Source: SAR202 cluster bacterium
GTDB lineage: Bacteria > Chloroflexota > Dehalococcoidia > UBA3495
Length of the DNA stretch: 60,996 nt
NCBI GenBank assembly: GCA_009392775.1
Contig: VFFT01000060.1
Location: forward strand, 1 to 60,996
Reading direction: 5' to 3'
Under the pieces are notes generated by a model. That model made no database searches and had not been told where the DNA came from. It was given only the letters and a program-made list of their open reading frames with translations. Shown here piece by piece: positions 35,312 through 44,695 of this stretch (positions are counted from its first letter, which is position 1; each line of letters begins with the position of its first letter). The translations under genes and the position numbers were made by a program.

Positions 35312-36856
35312 ATGCAGTATGACTACATCATAGTGGGTGCCGGCTCCGCAGGTTCAGTCCTCGCCAGTCGATTAAGTGAGAATCCAGCTGTGTCAGTACT
35401 TCTGTTGGAAGCTGGACCAGACTATCCGAGCGATGATTTACTGCCCGAAACACTGAAATATGATATGCACCAAGCGGCCTCCAAGCTTAATGCAGAGCAT
35501 AGCTGGAACTTTTTCGGGTATGCCAACGAACAGCAAAAACAACCTGCGTTGGTTGCTAGGGGAAAGGTAACCGGTGGTACTAGTGCTATAAACCACCAAA
35601 TATTCCTAAGAGGCTTGCCTGAGGATTTTGACAATTGGGCGTATCTTGGGAATCCCAGCTGGGCTTTTGACAGAGTGCTTCCCTATTTCCGGAAATCAGA
35701 AACGGATATGGTTATTAAGGGAGATTGGCATGGTTCTGAGGGCCCCATACCGGTTGTCCGGCATTCTGCCGAACGCTGGACCCCTCTGCAACGGGCATTC
35801 TACGATGTTTGCGTGCAGTCAGGGTTCGATGTTGATGAAGATATGAATGCTCCCGACGGTACCGGTGTTGGAGCGATGCCTCTAAATAATCCTAATGGAG
35901 TTCGGGTAAGTACGGCTATGGCGTATTTGGCCCTCTCCCGCCACCGGATGAATCTCACCATAAAGCCAAATGTGCATGTAACAAAGGTGCTTTGTGCAGA
36001 TGCTGTTGCCTTTGGTGTCTTGGTTGAAAGCGGAGATCAAGAATTTAGCATCTTTGGCAAAGAGATTATTATCAGTGCAGGGGCTATAGGTTCTCCCCAT
36101 CTATTGTTGTTATCGGGAATAGGGCCAGAGGAATCCTTGAAAGCACTGGGAATTCCCGTTGAGATTAACCTCCCGGGTGTCGGTGAAAACCTCAAAAATC
36201 ACCCAAGTGCATCAATACGATTCCACGAAACTCCGAATAATCCCATACTCTCATCTCATCCCAGGAATCAGGTGAGCTTAAGATTTACTACTTGTGGGTC
36301 AGATTATAGGAACGAAATTCAGGTCCAACCAACCACGTCATATCCTCCAGACGAAGAGTCACCGGACATTCGAGTAGGGATAAGGCTGGAGATGCCCCAT
36401 AGTGTCGGGACAGTCAGATTGATCAGCACTGACCACCACGTTCAACCAGAACTCCGATTTAACTTCTTGGACGACCCTTTCGATCGACAACGCCTTCGAG
36501 ATGCCGTTCGGACTGTTGTTGCCCTATTCAATCAACTGCCGTTGAAAAACACTGTCGGCGCGCGCATATCTCCGAAAGACGATGTGCTAATTGATGACGA
36601 TGCCTTGGATAACTGGATGCAGACAACTGCTACAGTCGCGGGTCATAGTTCTTGCACCTGTAAAATGGGGCCCAGCTCGGACGAGATGGCGGTTGTAGGC
36701 GAAAATGCGTGCGTACATGGCCTCTCTGGTTTAAGAGTTATTGACGCTTCTATCATGCCGGAAATAGTACGCGCTAATACTAACGCTACAACCATTATGA
36801 TGGCGGAAAAGCTAGCGCAAGAATTATTAGGAACTATACAAGGCAGTAACTCATGA
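35312..36856 (+). CDS. GMC-family FAD-dependent oxidoreductase (second copy)
   Basis: The 514-residue protein has the same plan as the GMC enzyme at 26902: YDYIIVGAGSAGSVLASRL, ARGKVTGGTSAINHQIFLRG, GAIGSPHLLLLSGIGPEESL, the His in GHSSCTCKMG and NTNATTIMMAE at the end. The usual H-x-x-G-T-C-K-M-G has a Cys in place of the Gly. Its stop codon overlaps the start of the FAH gene by 4 bp (ATGA), so translation is coupled. It oxidises an alcohol, presumably upstream of a ring or chain cleavage in this cluster. Confidence 0.93.
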   Translation: MQYDYIIVGAGSAGSVLASRLSENPAVSVLLLEAGPDYPSDDLLPETLKYDMHQAASKLNAEHSWNFFGYANEQQKQPALVARGKVTGGTSAINHQIFLRGLPEDFDNWAYLGNPSWAFDRVLPYFRKSETDMVIKGDWHGSEGPIPVVRHSAERWTPLQRAFYDVCVQSGFDVDEDMNAPDGTGVGAMPLNNPNGVRVSTAMAYLALSRHRMNLTIKPNVHVTKVLCADAVAFGVLVESGDQEFSIFGKEIIISAGAIGSPHLLLLSGIGPEESLKALGIPVEINLPGVGENLKNHPSASIRFHETPNNPILSSHPRNQVSLRFTTCGSDYRNEIQVQPTTSYPPDEESPDIRVGIRLEMPHSVGTVRLISTDHHVQPELRFNFLDDPFDRQRLRDAVRTVVALFNQLPLKNTVGARISPKDDVLIDDDALDNWMQTTATVAGHSSCTCKMGPSSDEMAVVGENACVHGLSGLRVIDASIMPEIVRANTNATTIMMAEKLAQELLGTIQGSNS

Positions 36857-37629
36857 AGATTTGCAGAGTTTCAGTTGAGGGAAGCGTTTCCTATGGACTC
36901 GTGGAGGGAGATTCTGTCTATTTGATAGATGGGAACGTATACGGTGATTATGTGGTCACAAATACGTCGTATGACTTAGGCGAAGTAAAACTTCTGGTGC
37001 CCTGTGAACCCAGAAGTTTCTGGGCTGTGGGGTTGAATTACGCCGCGCATATCGCCCATCAAGAACAGGCTTTGGATACAGATCGTATTCAAAGGGACGC
37101 GCAGGAGTTTAGGCCATGGCAGAAAGGAACGAGCTGCATTATCAGTACGGGATCTAAGATCGAACTTCCGTCTGACGCGGACTATGTTCACTATGAAGGT
37201 GAACTCGCCGTGGTAATTGGGAAGCGAGCTAAGCACGTGGATGCCCTCAACGCACCCGACTACATATTTGGGTACACCTGTGCGAACGATGTCAGCGGTG
37301 AAGGCGAATGGTCAAAAGATTTGTCTAATTGGCGGAGAAAATGCACCGATACCTTCGGCCCTGTCGGACCTTGGATTGAGACTGATTTGGACCCGCACAA
37401 AACTCAAATCACCACAATTTTAAATGAATCCGTGCACGACACCGGAGAGACGTCGGGTATGATCTATAACTGCTATGAAACAGTCAGTCGGATCAGTGAG
37501 TTTGTGACACTTTATCCAGGTGATTTGATTTTGACAGGAGCTCCAGGTGCAGTTGAACAATTAAATCCAGGGGACACAGTTGAAGTGGAAATCGCTGGTA
37601 TCGGTAGATTGAGTAACCCTGTGGTTTAA
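36853..37629 (+). CDS. fumarylacetoacetate hydrolase (FAH) family protein
   Basis: A 258-residue FAH-family enzyme of the kind that hydrates or cleaves C-C bonds in 2-oxo acids from aromatic breakdown (2-hydroxyhepta-2,4-diene-1,7-dioate isomerase, acylpyruvase and similar). WAVGLNYAAHIAHQE, HYEGELAVVIGKRA, FGYTCANDVSGEGEW, FGPVGPWIETDLDP and GDLILTGAPGA are the standard segments, with the Glu pair in E-G-E and metal ligand Asp in ANDVS. It overlaps the end of the GMC gene and starts 4 bp inside it. Function in the cluster is likely late-stage cleavage. Confidence 0.92.
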   Translation: MKICRVSVEGSVSYGLVEGDSVYLIDGNVYGDYVVTNTSYDLGEVKLLVPCEPRSFWAVGLNYAAHIAHQEQALDTDRIQRDAQEFRPWQKGTSCIISTGSKIELPSDADYVHYEGELAVVIGKRAKHVDALNAPDYIFGYTCANDVSGEGEWSKDLSNWRRKCTDTFGPVGPWIETDLDPHKTQITTILNESVHDTGETSGMIYNCYETVSRISEFVTLYPGDLILTGAPGAVEQLNPGDTVEVEIAGIGRLSNPVV

Positions 37630-37655
37630 CTACAGATCTTTCATAGGAGGAACGG

Positions 37656-38456
37656 ATGAGTACAGTAAATGAATTGCAGGCCAAATCCGCGAAATTAAGG
37701 GGGTTTTTCGACCAATATCTTCCATATGAAAGGCCCGAGCCTGTATTGTCAGATTTTGTAAAGATTCAGCATGAACTCATGTGGGGCGGGGTCTGGCAAA
37801 CAGAAGATCTGGACCTCCGACTGAAAAGTTTCGCCACAATATCTGCCCAATGTGTTAACGGATATGACTTTGGGATTGAACACCAGGTTAGGACTGGCTT
37901 AACTATTGGAATCACACCTCCTGAGATCAAGGAGATTTTCATTCAATTGTTGTTCTACGCAGGGATTCCCGCGACTGTCTTTGGATTGCTGGAGTCCCAG
38001 AAAGTTATAAATGAAAGACAAGAATGGAAAGATCTTGATACCGCAGAGACATGGGAATGGATGCCCTCAATTGCCGATAAATTGAAGGCAGGCCACCAAA
38101 GAATGTCAGAGACTTGGGGAGCCGGCTCAGCTGAGGAAATCGGCAATTCCATCGCGCGGCGCCTCGTACCCGAAGCTTCGCAGATCGTTGATGCCTATAA
38201 TTTCGGGGAGGTATGGCGAAGAAATATACTCTCCAACAAAGAGCGCTTGGTTTGTGTCTTGTCCGCGTTGATGTGTCGAGGGCATATGGCTCAATTGAGG
38301 CAATACACCCAATACGCTCTTAACTCAGGAGTATCGGCAAGGGAGGTGTGCGGGGTGTTCTCTCAAGCGGGTTGGTATAGGGGTTGGCCATACGTACAAG
38401 ATGCTCTCCGCGCCGTGTCGGATATTCTATTAGACTCGAACACCGGAGATAAATAA
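37656..38456 (+). CDS. double-domain CMD-family protein, first tandem copy
   Basis: A 266-residue protein with two CMD-like helical repeats. The first covers residues 40-120 (LKSFATISAQCVNGYDFGIE, GITPPEIKEIFIQLLFYAGIPA) and the second residues 170-260 (NIARR-like start, then YNFGEVWRRNILSNKERLVC, SAREVCGVFSQAGWYRGWPY). It is unlike the CMD domain of AhpD, having no CxxC, and closer to 4-carboxymuconolactone decarboxylase. AGGAGG is 5 nt before the ATG. It is 26 bp after the FAH gene and directly followed by a closely similar paralogue, so they may form a heteromer. The substrate is unknown. Confidence 0.85.
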   Translation: MSTVNELQAKSAKLRGFFDQYLPYERPEPVLSDFVKIQHELMWGGVWQTEDLDLRLKSFATISAQCVNGYDFGIEHQVRTGLTIGITPPEIKEIFIQLLFYAGIPATVFGLLESQKVINERQEWKDLDTAETWEWMPSIADKLKAGHQRMSETWGAGSAEEIGNSIARRLVPEASQIVDAYNFGEVWRRNILSNKERLVCVLSALMCRGHMAQLRQYTQYALNSGVSAREVCGVFSQAGWYRGWPYVQDALRAVSDILLDSNTGDK

Positions 38457-38485
38457 TATTATGGTTGAGGCTATTCGAGTTTGTT

Positions 38486-39307
38486 ATGCCGATTAATATC
38501 ACCTCCCATGAATTGTTTACCGCGTCTCAGCAGTTAAAGAGCTTTATAGACCGGTTTGTGCCAGAAGGACGTCTCACTGGTGCATTGCCAAGTATCAGCA
38601 CAGACTATGTAAAGCTTCAAGATGAAGTTATGTGGGGTGGTGTTTGGCAAGTCCCAGGATTGGACGTTACATTGCGGAGTATTGCTACAATTTCCGCGCA
38701 ATGTTGCAATGGGTGGGGGTTTGGCCTGCATCATCAGGTGCGGGTTGGATTGTCGCTGGGTATGAGCCCGCAAAAAATTAAAGGTCTGTTTCTACAACTT
38801 ATGTTTTATGCAGGAATTCCAGCAACGGTGTTCGCGTTGAGTCAGGCACAACGGGTCATTAATGAACGCACTGAGTGGATATCGGAAGACCGTATGCCAC
38901 TAAAGGCGGATTGGCTGGATTCTGTCGAAAAAAAGTTTCAGCACGCCCAGTCTGTAATAACGAGTAACATGGATAGTGGCGTCGTTCTATCCAGATTAGA
39001 TTCTCTGGAAGAGCAGTTTATACCGGAATTGCATCGTTTGATTGAGTCGTATGAATACGGCGAAGTGTGGCGTAGAAGTGACTTGAGTACAAAAGAGCGG
39101 ATGGCCTGTATATTGGTTGCATTGATGTGCCGAGGCCACTGGCACCAGTTTGGTGAACATGTTCGTCGTTGTTTGAATGGATCCCTAACACAACGGGAAG
39201 TCTGTGAATTAGTGTCGCAGGCAGGTTGGTATCGCGGCTGGCCGTATGTGGAGGATGCCCTAGCGATAATAGACGAACTATTAGCTGAATCTACAAGGGA
39301 ACATTAG
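38486..39307 (+). CDS. double-domain CMD-family protein, second tandem copy
   Basis: A 273-residue paralogue of the previous gene, with matching landmarks YVKLQDEVMWGGVWQVPGLD, IATISAQCCNGWGFGLHHQV, YEYGEVWRRSDLSTKERMAC and VCELVSQAGWYRGWPYVEDAL. The two share most motif positions but differ in many others, so the duplication is not recent. The ATG at 38486 lacks a good ribosome site; a TTG at 38465 is an alternative. It overlaps or closely follows the first copy (8-30 bp), arguing for co-translation. Confidence 0.84.
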   Translation: MPINITSHELFTASQQLKSFIDRFVPEGRLTGALPSISTDYVKLQDEVMWGGVWQVPGLDVTLRSIATISAQCCNGWGFGLHHQVRVGLSLGMSPQKIKGLFLQLMFYAGIPATVFALSQAQRVINERTEWISEDRMPLKADWLDSVEKKFQHAQSVITSNMDSGVVLSRLDSLEEQFIPELHRLIESYEYGEVWRRSDLSTKERMACILVALMCRGHWHQFGEHVRRCLNGSLTQREVCELVSQAGWYRGWPYVEDALAIIDELLAESTREH

Positions 39308-39348
39308 AGCCGACAAGGATATTCACTCATTATCTTGGTAGGTGTAAG

Positions 39349-40722
39349 TTGGACAAAGTGTTAAGTCATATCAGCCAATACGTTAGCGACATTACGTATG
39401 AGGATCTGCCCGCCGATATTACTCACCAAACCAAACGGCTATGGTTAGATACGTTGGCATGTACTCCCAGAGCATTCAGTAGTCCACCCGTTCAAATTGG
39501 CGTCACACTAGCAGAAATGAGCAGCTCAAAGTCACCGGCCACAGTACTATGGGGTCAGCAACAAACTACTGCTGAGATGGCAGCTTTTGTGAACAGCTCG
39601 ATGGTCCGGTATTTGGACTTCAACGATTTTTATCAAGGTCCGGAGGCGAAAGAGAGCGGCCACCCGAGTGATGCGTTCCCATCCGCACTGTCTGTTGCCG
39701 AACAAGAGAGAGTAACGGGGAAGGAAGTCCTGTTAGGTTCTGTTATCGCATGGGAAATCTATGCTAGATTGGCTGACCGAGTACCGTTTCGCGACTACGG
39801 ATTTGATCAATCCATAGCCATAGCAATTGCCTCTACGTGCTCCGCATGTAAAGTAATGGGTTTGTCTCAGGACGAAACCGCCAATGCTATCGCTCTTACA
39901 ACTGCGTCGAACATAACCCTAGGTGAAGTCCGTTTTGGGGAAGTGTCAATGTGGAAAGGTTGCGCGGCTGCCAACGGAGTTCGCAATGGTGTTTTCTCGG
40001 CATCTCTAGCGAAGCAAGGTATGACTGGTCCGTTAAATATCTTTGACGGTCCTAGAGGTTTTTTCCACGGAATATCTGGTGAGTTCGAACTAGGAAAGTT
40101 TGGTGGCAAAGAAGAACCGTTTCGCATCATGCAGGCAAGCATGAAGCATTTCGCAGTAGGATCAGTTGCCCAAACTGCGTTAGAATGCATTTTAGAACTA
40201 CGATCTGATATTGATTCGATCCACAAGATTTCCGAAGTTGAGGTGCGCACTTTCCAATTTGGAGTGAATGTAATGGCGGATGTACGCGAAAAATGGAGCC
40301 CGCTCAACAGGGAAACAGCGGATCATAGTCTACCGTATTGTGTCGCGATAATGTTATTGTTCGGAGAAATAAACGATGATTATTTCTCCGATGGGTACTT
40401 AGGTGATGAAACAGTCAGAGAATTAATGAAGAAGATAAACGTTGTATCAGATGAGAGCGCGACGCAATTGTTTCCCGAGAAGCGTGTAAGTAAAGTATTA
40501 ATTCGTATGGATTCTGGGGTTGAGCACTATGCAGAGCTGGGTTATCACAAGGGGCATCCCAGTAACGCTATGAGTGACGTCGAAGTGGAAAACAAATTCA
40601 GAGAGCAAACGGATATCTATCTAAACGAATCGCAAGCCAATAAAATTATTAGTCAGTGGTGGACACTAGATACGCAGCGAGATCTGTCCAGTTTGGTTAG
40701 TAGCCTTGTTATACAAAAATGA
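39349..40722 (+). CDS. MmgE/PrpD family protein
   Basis: The 457-residue protein resembles the MmgE/PrpD family, which includes 2-methylcitrate dehydratase and cis-aconitate decarboxylase. Family stretches are KRLWLDTLACTPRAFSSPPV, FVNSSMVRYLDFNDFY, GHPSDAFPSALSVAEQERVT and AIALTTASNITLGEVRFGE. Enzymes of the family dehydrate or decarboxylate tricarboxylic acids; no propionate pathway genes (prpB, prpC) are next to it, so a 2-methylcitrate role is not supported. The start is TTG at 39349, 41 bp after the second CMD gene. The RhaD-SDR fusion follows 24 bp later. Confidence 0.9.
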   Translation: MDKVLSHISQYVSDITYEDLPADITHQTKRLWLDTLACTPRAFSSPPVQIGVTLAEMSSSKSPATVLWGQQQTTAEMAAFVNSSMVRYLDFNDFYQGPEAKESGHPSDAFPSALSVAEQERVTGKEVLLGSVIAWEIYARLADRVPFRDYGFDQSIAIAIASTCSACKVMGLSQDETANAIALTTASNITLGEVRFGEVSMWKGCAAANGVRNGVFSASLAKQGMTGPLNIFDGPRGFFHGISGEFELGKFGGKEEPFRIMQASMKHFAVGSVAQTALECILELRSDIDSIHKISEVEVRTFQFGVNVMADVREKWSPLNRETADHSLPYCVAIMLLFGEINDDYFSDGYLGDETVRELMKKINVVSDESATQLFPEKRVSKVLIRMDSGVEHYAELGYHKGHPSNAMSDVEVENKFREQTDIYLNESQANKIISQWWTLDTQRDLSSLVSSLVIQK

Positions 40723-40746
40723 AAAACGATTAGGAGCCTACGATTA

Positions 40747-42801
40747 ATGGAGAACCTATGGGACCCAACAAAAGCTGATGGACTCGATGAGCTAGATAAG
40801 CTCGTCTATATGACTAACCTAATTGGGGCAGACACCTCTCTTGTGGTTTGGGGAGGTGGGAACACGTCGATTAAAATTATTGAGAAAGATTTCATGGGGA
40901 ATGAAGCTCCTGCTATGTGGATAAAGGGCTCTGGATCAGATATGAAATCTATGCACCGGGCACAATTTCCGCGACTTAATCATGACAACATCATGCCACT
41001 TTTTGACCGAGAGGACATGTCCGATGAAGATATGGTCGCTTACCTAGAACGATGTCTAATGGATGGAGAGTCTCCTAGACCATCAATAGAAACCCTGTTA
41101 CACGCATTTTTACCGTTTATGAGTGTGGCACATTCGCACGCTGATGCGGTAGTTTCGCTGACTAATAATCACGACTCTAGTTCAGTCTTAGCCGATGTGT
41201 ACGGAGACAAAATCGCGGTTGTGGATTACTATCGACCAGGCTTTAAGCTAAGCAAATTGGTCGGACTGGCGGTTAAAGAAGCACCAGCTCTGGACGGAGT
41301 GGTTCTCATGAACCATGGTTTATTCACTTGGGGCAGTGATACGAAAGAGGCTTACGACAAGCATATATCACTTGTGAACAAGGCAGAAGAATACATCGCT
41401 AAGGGTCGCAAATCTGTATTTGGGTCAGTTTTGCCTAGTAAGAATGGCGATGAACATAGAAGGAAGCTTGCTAGCGATATCGGTCCATACATTCGCGGGT
41501 TAGTCTCAGAGAGACAAGGGATGGTACTCAAATACGATGCATCCGAGTCTGTGTTGACTTTTCTAAGTAGCGAAGAAGGTAAAAGGTTAAGCGCAATTGG
41601 CCCCGCTACTCCGGATCATCTCATACATACAAAGCGCCGGCCACTGTGGGTCGATCCGGTTGATGTGAACGATCTAGAGGATATCAAGGGATTAATAGAT
41701 GATGCTATGGACCAGTACGTTACAGATTATACGTCTTGGTATGAGAAACATACGTCAGGAGAACACCCCATGTTGGATCCCTATCCACGCGTGATCCTCA
41801 TGCCAGGAGTCGGAATGTGGACAACCGGTCGCGATGCCCACGCCGCGAGAATAGTTTCGGATATATACCATCACACCATCAATGTAATGGGTGGAGCTCA
41901 AGCGATAAGCCAGTATAGTTCACTAACCCCACAGGATGTTTACGATGCCGAATATTGGCCTCTAGAACTGTATAAACTAACAATGGCACCGCCAGAGAAG
42001 GAGCTTGCAAGGAAAGTAGCATTAGTAACTGGGGCGGCCAGCGGTATAGGGAAGGCTATTGCAGAGCGCCTGGCTAGCGAGGGTGCACATGTTGTCGTGA
42101 CTGACATTGCCGGTAACGCAGCGGAATCAGTGGCGGCCGACATAGTAACCGCGAATGGTTTTGACAGAGCCATCGGCCTTTCATTAGACGTAAGCGACCC
42201 CAATTCAGTGGCGGCCGCATTTGAGCAAACGCGCCTTCAATATGGTGGTATAGATATTATCGTATCCAATGCAGGGATAGCTCCTGTAGGGGCAATTGAT
42301 AAACTGGAACTATCTGACTGGCAGCGTTCCCTAGATATCAACACGACTGGTCATTTCTTAGTAGCCGCTAAGGCCATTCAAATCCTGAAAGAACAGAACC
42401 GAGGTGGAAGTTTGGTGTTCATTGGAACCAAGAATGTCCCTGCGCCTGGAGCTGAATTTGGAGCTTATAGCGTATCCAAGGCCGCGGAAGTGCAGCTGGC
42501 GAGGGTGTTAGCTTTGGAGACAGGTGCTAATGGAATTCGGGTTAATGTCGTCAACCCTGATGCTATATTTGAAGGCTCACAGCTATGGTCCACCGAGTTG
42601 CGTGAAGAAAGAGCTGCAGCGCACGGAGTTACGGTAGACGGGCTGGAAGCCTTTTACCATGACAGGACTCTCTTAAAACGCCAGGTTAGAGCGCAGGATG
42701 TTGCTGAAACCGTGCTTTTCTTGGCATCAGAGCGCTCATCCAGAACAACAGGAGCAATGATCCCAGTGGATGGTGGTGTCAAGGAAGCATTTCCACGGTA
42801 G
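40747..42801 (+). CDS. bifunctional class II aldolase / short-chain dehydrogenase (RhaD-SDR type)
   Basis: A 684-residue fusion. The first 430 residues form a class II aldolase/adducin domain with zinc His residues in VAHSHADAVVS and VLMNHGLFTWG. The last 250 residues are an SDR domain with Rossmann motif VTGAASGIGKAIAERLAS, NAGIAPVGAID, the catalytic YSVSK and GAMIPVDGGV. This layout is that of rhamnulose-1-phosphate aldolase/lactaldehyde dehydrogenase fusions from L-rhamnose and L-fucose use. No rhamnose kinase or isomerase is present, so the real substrate could be another sugar phosphate or hydroxy acid. TAGGAG stands about 9 nt before the ATG. Its end meets a convergent SDR gene with 2 bp between. 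Confidence 0.93.
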   Translation: MENLWDPTKADGLDELDKLVYMTNLIGADTSLVVWGGGNTSIKIIEKDFMGNEAPAMWIKGSGSDMKSMHRAQFPRLNHDNIMPLFDREDMSDEDMVAYLERCLMDGESPRPSIETLLHAFLPFMSVAHSHADAVVSLTNNHDSSSVLADVYGDKIAVVDYYRPGFKLSKLVGLAVKEAPALDGVVLMNHGLFTWGSDTKEAYDKHISLVNKAEEYIAKGRKSVFGSVLPSKNGDEHRRKLASDIGPYIRGLVSERQGMVLKYDASESVLTFLSSEEGKRLSAIGPATPDHLIHTKRRPLWVDPVDVNDLEDIKGLIDDAMDQYVTDYTSWYEKHTSGEHPMLDPYPRVILMPGVGMWTTGRDAHAARIVSDIYHHTINVMGGAQAISQYSSLTPQDVYDAEYWPLELYKLTMAPPEKELARKVALVTGAASGIGKAIAERLASEGAHVVVTDIAGNAAESVAADIVTANGFDRAIGLSLDVSDPNSVAAAFEQTRLQYGGIDIIVSNAGIAPVGAIDKLELSDWQRSLDINTTGHFLVAAKAIQILKEQNRGGSLVFIGTKNVPAPGAEFGAYSVSKAAEVQLARVLALETGANGIRVNVVNPDAIFEGSQLWSTELREERAAAHGVTVDGLEAFYHDRTLLKRQVRAQDVAETVLFLASERSSRTTGAMIPVDGGVKEAFPR

Positions 42802-42803
42802 GA

Positions 42804-43586
42804 TCATTGAGCGGTAGTTCCGCCGTCTATCACTAGCTCAGAACCCGTGACGAATGATGCTTCGTCTGACGCAAGGTAGAGAATCCCATACGCAATTTCC
42901 ATAGCTTCTCCCATGCGCCCCAGAGGTATCCGATCCAGCACCCATTCCTGTAAGTCAGGTTTGGAATAATTCACTTCGGTCAATGGCGTGAATGCGAATC
43001 CTGGATGTATGGAGTTCACCCTTATGTTTTCTGAAGCGTATTGGATTGCTGCCGATTTTGTAAAGAGGCGAGACGCCCCCTTCGCAATATGATACGCCGT
43101 AGACGAAGGTGACCCAATCATTCCGTATATTGATGAAATATTGATTATGGACCCGCCACCATTTTGCCGCAGGTAGGGAATGACGTGTTTTGTACCAAGA
43201 AACACACCCTTGCCATGGATATCCATTTGAGCCTGCCAGGTTTCGGAAGTCGTTTCCTCTATAGTGTAGCGAGCGCTACTGCCAGCGTTGTTTACGAGAA
43301 TGTCTATCTTGTTGTAACTGTCTACCGTCTCCCTGAGAATAGTAATCCAGTCTTCTTCTTTGGTAACATCCAGATGGTGGTAGGTTGCCGTACCGCCGAG
43401 ATCTCGGATTTGCTTCGCGGTGTTTATGCCGTCCTCGTCTTTTATATCTGTCAGGACTACACTGCACCCTTCGTCAGCAAATAGCCTTGCTGCGGCGCCA
43501 CCAAATCCCATCAATGAACCGCTGAGTCCACTACTTGCTCCGGTTATCAACGCTACTTTTCCGGAGAGTCGTCCCACCGAGGCCAT
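42804..43586 (-). CDS. SDR-family oxidoreductase with long glycine-rich loop
   Basis: A 260-residue classical SDR: NAG in LVNNAGSSARYT, catalytic Ser in NISSIYG and Tyr-Lys in YHIAK, and C-terminal VTGSELVIDGGTT. The N-terminal cofactor loop is unusual. It reads TGASSGLSGSLMGFGGAAAR, about eight residues longer than the usual TGASSGIGRAAA, which could change how NAD(P) is bound. AGGAGGACAT precedes the ATG at 43586. It converges on the RhaD-SDR gene and is divergent from PAC2. Substrate unknown. Confidence 0.92.
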   Translation of the reverse strand: MASVGRLSGKVALITGASSGLSGSLMGFGGAAARLFADEGCSVVLTDIKDEDGINTAKQIRDLGGTATYHHLDVTKEEDWITILRETVDSYNKIDILVNNAGSSARYTIEETTSETWQAQMDIHGKGVFLGTKHVIPYLRQNGGGSIINISSIYGMIGSPSSTAYHIAKGASRLFTKSAAIQYASENIRVNSIHPGFAFTPLTEVNYSKPDLQEWVLDRIPLGRMGEAMEIAYGILYLASDEASFVTGSELVIDGGTTAQ

Positions 43587-43693
43587 ATGTCCTCCTGTCA
43601 TAAACAAAGCAGATTTAGATAAGGTGTATAATACCAGAAATGTGTATCAAGACTAACAACCTCAATATTTAGTTACGAACGAGAAGTTAAACA

Positions 43694-44608
43694 ATGGACG
43701 AGAAATATTGTCACTTTACTGAGATACCTAAAGCCAATTATCTGATAGCTGGGTGGCGTAGGCAATGGTCTGACGGTGGGGATATATCAAGTGGTTTGTC
43801 TCGCTATTTAATCAATAAGACAGGCGCCAAAAAGATTGGTGAGATGAGTACTGAAATTGGACACATCTGTTTTCCGTTCCATATAGCCGGAACTCACGAC
43901 ATTTTTCGACCGAGGGTATCATTTGAGGACGGACTACCTTCTTCACCTCCAACCTGGGAGAATTCCTTTTACGACGCAGGCGACGGTCTCCTCATATTCA
44001 GAGGTAATGAGCCTTGGTACGACATCGAACGATATGGTGAGGCGTTCTTTGAAGCCATCAATCGTTTAGGGGTCACGAGAACGATTACTATAGAGGGGTA
44101 TAACGGGCCTGCTCCTCCGGAACTAGAGCGGCGGGTTAGCTGTGTCTACAGTGACCCGAAAATGAGAGAAGATCTTGATAATTACGCCTTTCAATATTCA
44201 AACTACGGTAGTACAGGCCGACAAGGACCTACGATTGGAATGGCTCTGGTAAATCTGGCCCATTATAAGTACCCACAAAATCAAGTGTTACGCATTGGTG
44301 CGATGGCTCCAATGTACCCATTCACTACGCAGAAAAACAGACAAGTTGGGATAAACACAGATCACAGAGCATACTACGATATTATGCGTCGTCTCAAAGA
44401 CATGTGCGGACTATCACTCGATCTTGGAGAGCTTAGAGAATTGGGGGTAAAGGAGTCTGCAGCTCTAAAAAAGACTCTCGATCGTATAGCCGAAAATAAT
44501 CAAGAGGCTAAAGATATTATCGATAAAGCAGCAAACGAGTATGAATATAATTCCTATTTAAATGTGTCAGAGGAATTATCCGACCCCGACGCCGGTGATC
44601 TGCCCTAA
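43694..44608 (+). CDS. PAC2-family protein
   Basis: The 304-residue protein resembles the PAC2 family (proteasome-assembly-chaperone-like fold), found in many bacteria with unknown roles. LIAGWRRQWSDGGDISSGLS and RPRVSFEDGLPSSPPTWENS, then GDGLLIFRGNEPWYDIERY and TRTITIEGYNGPAPPELERR, follow the family pattern. The C-terminal 60 residues are helical. Some PAC2 proteins lie next to proteasome or carboligase genes; none is here. It is the first of three plus-strand genes with the Sec-glutaredoxin/DinB fusion and an SDR, though an 87-bp gap with its own weak hairpin follows. Function is not known. Confidence 0.8.
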   Translation: MDEKYCHFTEIPKANYLIAGWRRQWSDGGDISSGLSRYLINKTGAKKIGEMSTEIGHICFPFHIAGTHDIFRPRVSFEDGLPSSPPTWENSFYDAGDGLLIFRGNEPWYDIERYGEAFFEAINRLGVTRTITIEGYNGPAPPELERRVSCVYSDPKMREDLDNYAFQYSNYGSTGRQGPTIGMALVNLAHYKYPQNQVLRIGAMAPMYPFTTQKNRQVGINTDHRAYYDIMRRLKDMCGLSLDLGELRELGVKESAALKKTLDRIAENNQEAKDIIDKAANEYEYNSYLNVSEELSDPDAGDLP

Positions 44609-44695
44609 CACTGACTGTTATATTATGACCACAAGTAATTAATAGTGGTCTAGCGGATACGAATTGTGAAAGTTATATAGTGAGGAGCTTACAAA

